NCBI GenBank assembly: GCA_048263775.1 | Contig: JBLXDU010000012.1 | Coordinates: 75,154 to 139,153 of the forward strand | Length of the DNA stretch: 64,000 bases | Direction of reading: 5' to 3' | Source of the DNA: UBA1479 sp048263775 | GTDB lineage: Bacteria > Pseudomonadota > Alphaproteobacteria > Rhodospirillales > Casp-alpha2 | Part shown: positions 17,294 through 24,235 of the stretch, piece by piece | How positions within the stretch are numbered: position 1 is the first letter of the stretch | How the letters are laid out: every line of letters starts with the position of its first letter | Position numbers and translations under genes: made by a program | Notes under the pieces: model-generated | The model's database searches: none | The model's input: the letters and a program-made list of their open reading frames with translations, nothing else | Told to the model about the DNA's origin: nothing

Positions 17294-17940
17294 CGGCCCG
17301 CGGCTTTCAGGTCGGCGCCAAGGCGATGCGACACGGCGGCGCAGATTTCCCGCTGCACATCATCGACGGTGCCGGTGGCATCGACCACGGCACAGCGTCC
17401 GGGTTCCGCCTCGGCAATGGCCAGGAAGGTATCGCGGATGCGGGTGTGGAAGCCCAGGTCCATGCGCTCGTATCGGTCCTCGGCCCCGGCACGGCCGAAG
17501 GCGCGGGCCAGACCTTCCTCCACCGGTATATCCAGGATCAGGGTCAAATCCGGCTGAAAATCGCCCAGGATGTCTTCCTTGAGGGCCTGAATGCGTTGTA
17601 ACCCCAGGCCGTGCCCGCCGCCCTGATAGGCCAGCGTGGAATCGGTGAACCGGTCGCATAGCACCCAGGCGCCGCTTTCCAGCGCCGGCAGGATCGATTT
17701 CTCGACGTGGTCAACCCGGGCCGCGAAATGCAGCAGCACCTCAGCCACGGGCGGCCAGCGATCAATCGTGCCACGAACCAGCAGATTACGAATGTCCTCC
17801 GCGCCCGGCGTGCCGCCGGGCTCCCGCGTGGTCAGGACTTCGATACCCGCGTCCTCCAAGACTTTGGCCAACAGGCCAAGTTGGGTCGACTTGCCGCCGC
17901 CCTCGCCGCCTTCGAATGTAATGAACTTGCCCGTCGTCAC
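17290..17940 (-). CDS. tmk: Thymidylate kinase
   Basis: This 216-residue dTMP kinase has the P-loop FEGGEGGGKSTQ, the DR(F/Y)-type motif CDRFTDSTLAYQGGG and a lid segment RAGAEDRYERMDLGFH. It makes dTDP for DNA synthesis. It begins with GTG at 17940; the codon after it gives the standard TTGKFITFEGG start. It overlaps holB by four bases and follows dacA by 81 bases. Confidence 0.95.
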   Translation of the reverse strand: MTTGKFITFEGGEGGGKSTQLGLLAKVLEDAGIEVLTTREPGGTPGAEDIRNLLVRGTIDRWPPVAEVLLHFAARVDHVEKSILPALESGAWVLCDRFTDSTLAYQGGGHGLGLQRIQALKEDILGDFQPDLTLILDIPVEEGLARAFGRAGAEDRYERMDLGFHTRIRDTFLAIAEAEPGRCAVVDATGTVDDVQREICAAVSHRLGADLKAAGR

Positions 17941-18021
17941 CGGCCGGCACCCCGAATATCCTGGTTATCGCGCGTTCCGTGCATGTTTGCGGTCAGTTGC
18001 CGCATCCCTGGCCGGGCGGCG

Positions 18022-19212
18022 CTAACCGGAAACACCCAGGATGATAGACCGGAGAGCGCTCATCACCCTACCGAAAAGGCCCAAGCGTTCGGCGCCGTCA
18101 CCGGCCAGAAGCGGGACTTTGATCGCTTCGCGCTCGGGGAAGGTCAGGGTCAGGATGCCAAGCTTGTCACCCGCCTTTACCGGGGCCGGCACGGGCGTTT
18201 GGTATTCGACGGTCACCTTCATGCCCGCGCGTTCCTTGCGCGGCAGGGTCAGCAGCATTTCGTCGGTGACGATCAGCGGCACCTGCGCCTTGTTGCCGAG
18301 CCAGATATCGACCTTGGCGACTTCCTCGCCGGCCTTGAACAGGGCGTAATTCTTGAACTCGCGGAAGCCCCATTCGAGAAGCCGTTGCGGCTCCTCGCGC
18401 CGGGCGCGCTTGTTGGGCAGACCGTTGACGACCAGGATCAGTCGCCGGCCAAGGCGTTCAGCCGAGGCGGTCAGACCATATCCGGCGTTTTCCGTATGCC
18501 CCGTCTTCAGCCCGTCGACACCAATACCCTTACCCAGAAGTTCGTTACGGTTGTGCTGAGTGTGGTTGTTGTAGGTGAATTTGCGTTCCGAGTAATAGTG
18601 GTAGAATTCGGGAAAATCCTTGATCGTCCGCTTGGCCAGGGTCGCCAGATCGCGCGCCGTCATGCGGTGTTCCGGATGAGGCCAGCCCGATGCGTTACGA
18701 AAGGTGCTGTTCGTGAGCCCGATTTCTCGGGCCTTTTCGGTCATCATCTCGGCAAAGGCATCCTCGCTGCCGGCCAAGGCCTCGGCGACGACGACACAGG
18801 CATCGTTACCCGACTGAACGATAATGCCCTGTAGCAGGTCTTCGACGCGGACCCGCTGACGCGGCTCCAGGAACATGGTCGACCCGCCCGAGGCCCAATT
18901 GCCCTTACGCCAGGCGTTCTCACTGACCACGAATTCCTCGTCGAGGGAAAGGCTGCCCTCCTTCAGGCGTTCGAACACCATGTAGACCGTCATCAGCTTG
19001 CTCATGGACGCCGGCGGCATCAGGGCGTCCGCGTCCTTTTCGAACAGCACGGCGCCGGTCTGATTATCGATCAGGATGGCCTCGCGGGCGACGGTGTCCA
19101 TGGCCGCAGCCAACGGCGCGCCAAACATCATGGTGGCGATCATCACGGCACCCGCTGCGAGACGGCGCAGATGCGGAACGGAATGGGATACGGAATTCAA
19201 TGTCGTCATCAT
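18022..19212 (-). CDS. D-alanyl-D-alanine carboxypeptidase (DacA-type PBP)
   Basis: This 396-residue low-molecular-mass penicillin-binding protein trims the terminal D-Ala of peptidoglycan stem peptides in the periplasm. The active-site motifs are complete: SMSK at residues 69-72 (nucleophile S69, K72), SGN at 134-136 and KTG at 236-238. A signal peptide occupies about the first 37 residues (ending at LAAAMD). The C-terminal PBP5_C-like beta domain is followed by an amphipathic tail (LFGRVMSALRSIILGV) that would anchor it to the inner membrane. It lies between rlpA and tmk in a cell-wall/replication operon. Confidence 0.93.
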   Translation of the reverse strand: MMTTLNSVSHSVPHLRRLAAGAVMIATMMFGAPLAAAMDTVAREAILIDNQTGAVLFEKDADALMPPASMSKLMTVYMVFERLKEGSLSLDEEFVVSENAWRKGNWASGGSTMFLEPRQRVRVEDLLQGIIVQSGNDACVVVAEALAGSEDAFAEMMTEKAREIGLTNSTFRNASGWPHPEHRMTARDLATLAKRTIKDFPEFYHYYSERKFTYNNHTQHNRNELLGKGIGVDGLKTGHTENAGYGLTASAERLGRRLILVVNGLPNKRARREEPQRLLEWGFREFKNYALFKAGEEVAKVDIWLGNKAQVPLIVTDEMLLTLPRKERAGMKVTVEYQTPVPAPVKAGDKLGILTLTFPEREAIKVPLLAGDGAERLGLFGRVMSALRSIILGVSG

Positions 19213-19326
19213 ACTTCGCGCCCGCTACTTAAAGGCGCGTCCTTCTGGTTCCTTGTAACGCCCGGGACCGGGCGTCTGGGACAATCTTAGGACCGACCAC
19301 GCCATGGAAATGGGGCGGAAATGGGG

Positions 19327-20313
19327 TCAGGACCCCGCCCCTTTGCCGTCGACGATGATCCGTGCCCCTGGATAACCGATGGCCTGGAGTTGCTCAAGGG
19401 CGCGGTCGGCATCCTCGACCGTGGCCAGAGGACCGACCCGGACACGATAGAAATCCTTGTTGTCGATCAGGACATGGGAAATCGTCGCCGGCGACACCCG
19501 GTTGACCATGATCTGGGTCCGCATGGCGTTCTGGTAATTGGTGAAGGCCCCCGCCTGAACGAAGATGTTGGTCGGCCCGACGGCGACGGTGGTGACTTCC
19601 GGTTCCGCCGGCGGGGCGGGTTGCACTTCGTCAGCGGCGGCGGCTTGGCTGCTCGGCGCCGATGCGGGTGGCTGGCTGGACGGCTGGGGGGCGGCCTGAG
19701 CACCCGGCGGCGGCGGCAGAGATTCGGCGCTGACCGAGGCCTTCGGCATCTTGTCCACCTGAATGGGACTGCCGTGTTCAGCAATTGAGTCTTGGCCGAG
19801 AATCTGCGCCTTCAGGGCTTGCGAGCGTTCGGCCAGAATCTGCACCCGGACCCGCGCCGTGCCCTGATCCTTGAACCCCAGCAATTGCGCGCCGCGGCGA
19901 GAGACATCGATAATGCGGCCTTTGGCGAAGGGCCCCCGGTCATTGACCCGAAGCACGATGGAACGCCCGTTTTCCAGGTTGACGACCCGCACGAAGGACG
20001 GCAGCGGCAGCGTGCGGTGCGCCGCCGTCAGGTCATTCATGTCGTAGGTTTCACCGTTGGCCGTGTCCTTGCCGTGGAAATCACTGCCGTACCAGGAAGC
20101 AATCCCGGTTTCGTCATAGTCCCATTCCTCGGCCGGATAATACCAGGTGCCGGAAATCTGATAGGGATTGCCGATCTTGTAATGGCCCGTTGTTCCCGCC
20201 GCCCCCTGAAGGCGCTTGGTGCCGGAAATCAGGAATTGGGTTTCGGCGCAACCGCTGACCAGTATGGCCAATCCCAACAAGATCAGCCAGTTAACCTTAA
20301 TACGCCCAGCCAT
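19327..20313 (-). CDS. rlpA: Septal ring lytic transglycosylase RlpA family lipoprotein
   Basis: This 328-residue lipoprotein has its lipobox cysteine at residue 22 (LVSGC). The RlpA double-psi beta-barrel runs from GIASWYGSDFHGK through NDRGPFAKGRIIDVSR, keeping the catalytic-type His and Asp residues. A Pro/Ala-rich linker precedes a C-terminal SPOR domain (FVQAGAFTNYQNA to YPGARIIV), which binds septal denuded glycan. RlpA cleaves naked glycan strands during division in Pseudomonas. It is followed by dacA on the same strand, a common pairing. Confidence 0.93.
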   Translation of the reverse strand: MAGRIKVNWLILLGLAILVSGCAETQFLISGTKRLQGAAGTTGHYKIGNPYQISGTWYYPAEEWDYDETGIASWYGSDFHGKDTANGETYDMNDLTAAHRTLPLPSFVRVVNLENGRSIVLRVNDRGPFAKGRIIDVSRRGAQLLGFKDQGTARVRVQILAERSQALKAQILGQDSIAEHGSPIQVDKMPKASVSAESLPPPPGAQAAPQPSSQPPASAPSSQAAAADEVQPAPPAEPEVTTVAVGPTNIFVQAGAFTNYQNAMRTQIMVNRVSPATISHVLIDNKDFYRVRVGPLATVEDADRALEQLQAIGYPGARIIVDGKGAGS

Positions 20314-20410
20314 GGCGCCGCCCCCTGAATACGAAAATGTAGTAGAAAATTTACGGAAACCAGCCTTTATTTAGTGTAGTCGAGTCTGCTCCGCCCGGCA
20401 ACCACGGGCA

Positions 20411-21649
20411 TTACCCACCATTGCCGCGCAGATGATCAAGCAATCGGGAGTCCGGATAACCGTCCGGCGCCAGGCCTTCCCGCCCCTGATACGCCTTGAT
20501 CGCGCGCCGTGTTTTGGCCCCGGCGATACCGTCCTGGCCCCCAGCGTCGAACCCCTTTTCCGCCAACAAGCGCTGAATCTCGCGCATGTCGGAGCGGGAT
20601 AATGCTTTGTCATTACTCGGTTTTTTTGCCGCAAGCGGTCCCTTTCCGATCAATCGGTCCGCAAGATGACCGACCGCCAGGGCATAGAGGATCGAGCGGT
20701 TCCAGATGAGAATGGTTTCATAATTGCCGTAGACCAGAAAGGCTGGGCCGTCCGCCCCCGCAGGCAGCACAAGGGCCGCATCGATGTCCGCCGCCGGCAG
20801 ATCGCGGCCATCGGCGCGACGCACCCCTCTCGCTTGCCAGTCCTTTAATTTCAATTTCTTATCAAGACCGCTTAAAGCAAAATCGAAACCTTTCGGCAGG
20901 CGCACCTCGCGCCCCCAGGTCTCGTCCCGACGCCATCCCGATTTCGACAGGAAATGCGCCGACGAGGCAAACACATCCGGCAGGGAGCGCCACAAATCGC
21001 GACGCCCGTCGCCGTCGAAGTCGATCGCATAAGCACGGTAGGTCGAGGGAATGAACTGAGTGTTGCCCATGGCCCCGGCCCAGGATGCCTTTACATCCGC
21101 CGGGATGTCGCCGCGGTCGATGATCTCCAGGGCCGCCATAAGCTGCTCGGAAAAGAACTTGGAGCGCCGGGGATCGAACGCCAGGGTCGCCAAGGACCCG
21201 ATCAGCGGAAAGGTTCCCGTGTAGTCGCCGAAGTTGCTTTCCAGCCCCCAGAAGGCGACCAGAAACCGGGGCGGCACGCCGTATTTTGCCTCTACCTTGT
21301 TCAACAACGCAGCATGGGTCTTCAACAGCTCACGGCCACGGGCGATCCGCTTGTCGGAAATCGTCTTTTCGTAATACTGCCAGAAGGTCATGGTGAATTC
21401 GGGCTGACGGCGGTCCAGCTCGATGACCCGGGTGATGTAAGATGCTCCCGCCAGGGCCCGGTCCAGGGTCGCGGTGGAAATGCCCCGTGCGGCTGCGGTT
21501 TTTTTGAAGGAATCGAGCCAAGCCTGGAATTCGGCGGCGCTCGGCGGGGTTACGGGTTCAACTGAGGCAGAAGCCGGCCGAATGCCAAGGCTTCCAAGCC
21601 AAAGAGCGCACAACACCAACACCGCGAGCCATATTGAACGTCTCTGCAT
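20411..21649 (-). CDS. Lytic murein transglycosylase, MltB family, with peptidoglycan-binding domain
   Basis: This 412-residue exported lytic transglycosylase has a signal peptide over about residues 1-29 (ending PASASV), then the SLT_2/MltB catalytic domain with the likely catalytic glutamate E137 in AFWGLESNFGDY and the GAMGNTQFIPSTY signature. A C-terminal PG_binding_1 helical domain contains REIQRLLAEKGFDAGGQDG. The start at 21649 gives a normal signal peptide; a longer in-frame reading overlaps the upstream region and is unsupported. Placement just before rlpA and dacA supports a joint role in wall turnover. Confidence 0.92.
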   Translation of the reverse strand: MQRRSIWLAVLVLCALWLGSLGIRPASASVEPVTPPSAAEFQAWLDSFKKTAAARGISTATLDRALAGASYITRVIELDRRQPEFTMTFWQYYEKTISDKRIARGRELLKTHAALLNKVEAKYGVPPRFLVAFWGLESNFGDYTGTFPLIGSLATLAFDPRRSKFFSEQLMAALEIIDRGDIPADVKASWAGAMGNTQFIPSTYRAYAIDFDGDGRRDLWRSLPDVFASSAHFLSKSGWRRDETWGREVRLPKGFDFALSGLDKKLKLKDWQARGVRRADGRDLPAADIDAALVLPAGADGPAFLVYGNYETILIWNRSILYALAVGHLADRLIGKGPLAAKKPSNDKALSRSDMREIQRLLAEKGFDAGGQDGIAGAKTRRAIKAYQGREGLAPDGYPDSRLLDHLRGNGG

Positions 21650-21776
21650 GATCCTCGATACCCTGCCCGATCGATGGCGGTTGCCTCGTCTGGGCCATGG
21701 AGGCCTTGTGCCATAGGGATTTGGCCGCCGCAAGGTCCGGCGCGTTGCCGGGTCCGCCCCGGTGGGCGGTTTCCTC

Positions 21777-22568
21777 TCAGGGAGCCGGGTACAGGGTGTC
21801 GCTGCGCCCCAGAACATAGGCCACGGCCATGCCCAGGAATTCATGCACGGCGGCATCCAGCATGGATTGCCCACCCAGGTTTTCCAGGCTCAGCGTCCAG
21901 CCCCTGGCCGGCAAGGTAATGTAATCGACGGGATAGGGAATAACCGGCCAGCCTTGCTTGCGGAACAGGCCGACGGCGCGCGGCATATGGCGAGCGGAGG
22001 TAATCATCACCCAAGGTCGATCCGCTTCGACCGTCACCAGTTTCCTACTGAACACCACGTTTTCCATGGTGTTGCGTGATTCCGCTTCGACAATCACCCG
22101 CGACATATCAAGGTTGAGCAAATCGGCCAGATCCTTGAAATAGTGCCCTTCCTTGGCATCCTGGGCGAACAGGCTGCCCGCCCCGCCCGTGAACACCAGC
22201 GGCACGCCCGGCCGGGTATCGCCCAACATGGCGAAGAACAACAACCGTTCCATGCTGCTGTCGACGGCGATCTGACCCCGTTCACGGGAAATCACTGGAT
22301 TGATGGAGCCCCCAAGCACGATGATCCCGCCGATCTTTTCCGGCAACTCCGTTTGCTTTGGAAAGCGTTCCTCCAGATCCCGGATCATCATCTCTCCGAC
22401 CGGAATCACGGTGACCGCCCAAAGTGTCAGGATGCTCACCCCGAACAACATCAGACCGGCACGGCGGAACCTGGTCAGGACAAGAATAAAACCGACCGTC
22501 ATGCCAAGGAACATGACCATCGACGGCTTCAACAGAAACCACATGACTTTGGACAGGATGAAATACAT
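21777..22568 (-). CDS. YdcF/ElyC family membrane protein (DUF218)
   Basis: This 263-residue protein has two N-terminal transmembrane segments (about residues 5-28 and 31-54) and a DUF218 domain with IIVLGG at its start, FTGGAGSL, and VEAESRNTMEN. The family includes ElyC, which affects peptidoglycan assembly and envelope integrity in E. coli. Its location at the head of a cell-wall gene run fits such a role, but the biochemical activity is unknown. Confidence 0.87.
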   Translation of the reverse strand: MYFILSKVMWFLLKPSMVMFLGMTVGFILVLTRFRRAGLMLFGVSILTLWAVTVIPVGEMMIRDLEERFPKQTELPEKIGGIIVLGGSINPVISRERGQIAVDSSMERLLFFAMLGDTRPGVPLVFTGGAGSLFAQDAKEGHYFKDLADLLNLDMSRVIVEAESRNTMENVVFSRKLVTVEADRPWVMITSARHMPRAVGLFRKQGWPVIPYPVDYITLPARGWTLSLENLGGQSMLDAAVHEFLGMAVAYVLGRSDTLYPAP

Positions 22569-22668
22569 GGCCGGGCTTGTACCTCAAGCCCGGATGAAGC
22601 GCACGCAAATCCACGCAACACGGATGATGTCGCGTTATCTCCGGACGATCCTGCAAGGACCTGGCATT

Positions 22669-22688
22669 AAAAAAAGCCCCAAAGGGCC
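22669..22688 (-). terminator. Possible rho-independent terminator after the 104-residue gene
   Basis: Read on the minus strand, a short hairpin (GCCC, loop TTTG, GGGC) is followed by seven T. It lies 34 bases past the stop of the gene at 22722-23036 and before the YdcF gene. The stem is only four or five base pairs, so the call is tentative. Confidence 0.4.
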
Positions 22689-22721
22689 AAGCAACACGAC
22701 GACGCGAAAGGCGCTCGAACC

Positions 22722-23036
22722 CTAGACCTGGATATCGACCTTATTGCCATTGTTGGCGGAGAAATCAGGGGATTTGAATTCGCTGTCGGCACCGCCGCCG
22801 GACGGACGGTCATCTTCGGCGGAATGGTGGGAATTCTTATTTTCGAGGATGGCATCAACGGCAGCGTTGCGGTTGCGATTTTCCTCGGCCGTCCGAACAA
22901 CGGCTGCGGTCGCATCTTCACGCCGATCGGAAATTTGTTCTGCCGCGCGCTCAAAAACGACTTGCCGCACCACCGCCAAATTAAGGGCGGTGAGGGCTGC
23001 GCTTACTCCCGGCGCTTTCTGTGCCGAACCGATCAT
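22722..23036 (-). CDS. Hypothetical protein, 104 residues
   Basis: No family is recognised. The N-terminal half is a predicted amphipathic helix (APGVSAALTALNLAVVRQVV, then FERAAEQISDRREDA). The C-terminal 40 residues are charged and low in complexity (HHSAEDDRPSGGGADSEFKS), suggesting disorder. Such short helical proteins with hydrophilic tails are common near flagellar and secretion genes but nothing here proves a role. A T-tracted hairpin follows its stop. Confidence 0.55.
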   Translation of the reverse strand: MIGSAQKAPGVSAALTALNLAVVRQVVFERAAEQISDRREDATAAVVRTAEENRNRNAAVDAILENKNSHHSAEDDRPSGGGADSEFKSPDFSANNGNKVDIQV

Positions 23037-23364
23037 TGTCAGGCGGTCCCTTCTGAACCTACACGTCGCGTGATCAAATCATCTCACACGAATTACATTC
23101 GTATACTATCAAGACCGGGCATAAACGGCAACCCCCTCTTGACAATTTTTTCATTTTATGGAGCAGGGCTGATTTCCGCCATTTTGGCGCGTCGGCACGA
23201 ATAAAAATTGCCGTTAATTGGACCCTGACAACAACCTGACAGCGCTATTTCGGTCTTTTTTTTGGGGTTTGTGACTCCGGTCACTGCCGCACAAAGGCGC
23301 ATTAGCAAGAATGCATGCAGCAGAGCTTAAGATGGACGGGCATGCCTGGACAGGAGGTTTCACA
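23037..23364. other. 328-base intergenic region between two small divergent genes
   Basis: The region separates the 104-residue gene (-) from the 38-codon gene (+). It contains a TTGACA box at 23139-23144 with no clear partner, a 15-base palindrome ACGAATTACATTCGT at 23088-23102 that could be an operator, and a run of T at about 23258. No ORF with a ribosome-binding site was found within it. Confidence 0.4.
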
Positions 23365-23481
23365 ATGACGAACCACTCCACCGGCCTCATCGGCAGCACG
23401 CTGGGCGTGGTTACCGGGAGCACCCTCGCCGCCATCGGCATCATCCACATCATTCAGTTAAGTCTTCTCCGGCTTTTCTAA
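23365..23481 (+). CDS. Small hydrophobic protein, 38 residues
   Basis: This is a short frame with a near-perfect Shine-Dalgarno, CAGGAGGT at 23351-23358, seven bases before the ATG. It encodes MTNHSTGLIGSTLGVVTGST then a hydrophobic helix (LAAIGIIHII) and a basic-ended tail (SLLRLF). It looks like a single-span membrane peptide. It lies 91 bases upstream of tRNA-Ser on the same strand. No homologue is recalled; support is the ribosome-binding site and the membrane-helix composition. Confidence 0.5.
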   Translation: MTNHSTGLIGSTLGVVTGSTLAAIGIIHIIQLSLLRLF

Positions 23482-23572
23482 GCGGACGCGACCGACATTC
23501 GCTTAGTCTTGACAGCCGCCCGCGAACACGAGAGACATCCTCCCTGCACTTGGGCTCCATGGAGTCCGTACA

Positions 23573-23662
23573 GGATGGGTGGCCGAGCGGTTGAAGGCAC
23601 TGGTCTTGAAAACCAGCGTGCGTGAAAGCGTACCGTGGGTTCGAATCCCACCCCATCCGCCA
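23573..23662 (+). tRNA. tRNA-Ser (anticodon UGA)
   Basis: This is a ninety-base tRNA with a long variable arm. The acceptor stem pairs GGATGGG with CCCATCC, the anticodon loop CTTGAAA carries TGA, the T loop reads GGTTCGAATCC, and the CCA end is encoded. The long variable arm (about 23622-23638) and the D-arm GCCGAGCGGTTGAAGGC are serine-type features. No integrase or repeated 3' end is seen next to it. Confidence 0.95.
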
Positions 23663-23860
23663 CTCTTTAGAAGCCGCATCCGATGAGCGCGGCTTTGGCC
23701 ACATGCTTGAATGAGGGCCTACCTTCGGTGAAACGGGCCGGATTGGCGAAAACAACGTCGGTATTCGCATTCCATGACCGTCTACAGCAGTTTCCCAGGG
23801 GCGAAACAGTCAAGCCCCCCACTACCTTCCGGATATTATTCCACCCTGCTTCCCGGCCGC

Positions 23861-24127
23861 TTAGAGCGGATAATCGGATTCCGGGTCAATTCCGCAGGTT
23901 TCGATGAATTTCCGGACTTGGACAACCTCTTCACGCGGCAGGCTGTGCTGGGCGTGGGGAAAATTGGCGCTATGCCCCATCAATGCGACGTGCATCTTGC
24001 CCGACTGTGCAGTGCTGACTTCTGCGCCCAATTCTCGAAACACGCTTTCAATATCCTTCATGGCGATATTGCCATTGATCGGATGAGAAAAAAGCGAATG
24101 CAGGACCTTGCGGTGATGATGGTTCAT
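23861..24127 (-). CDS. HicA-like toxin-family protein without an adjacent HicB
   Basis: This 88-residue protein resembles the HicA/YcfA double-stranded-RNA-binding-like fold: an N-terminal helix (MNHHHRKVLHSLFSHPI), IAMKDIESVFRELGAEV, a strand pair with GKMHVALMGH, and a C-terminal helix (PREEVVQVRKFIETCGI). HicA toxins cleave mRNA and are normally paired with a HicB antitoxin, but no HicB frame is next to it. Solo HicA-like proteins of this length are common in proteobacteria and are often not toxins, so that reading should be cautious. Confidence 0.65.
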   Translation of the reverse strand: MNHHHRKVLHSLFSHPINGNIAMKDIESVFRELGAEVSTAQSGKMHVALMGHSANFPHAQHSLPREEVVQVRKFIETCGIDPESDYPL

Positions 24128-24235
24128 GATGCCCTCGTGTGGTTGTCCGAGGGTTTTACAAGGACAGGCAGACCACTGCCTTGACGCATGTCAATCTGAC
24201 ATCCGGCAGCCAAAACCAGGCCCCCTCAACGGTGT

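Noticed and set aside
23573..23662. tRNA-Ser as an integration site for a mobile element
   Set aside because: No integrase gene, no repeated 3' end and no composition shift was found beyond it.
23861..24127. Type II toxin-antitoxin pair
   Set aside because: Only the HicA-like half is visible; no antitoxin frame with a start and ribosome-binding site borders it.
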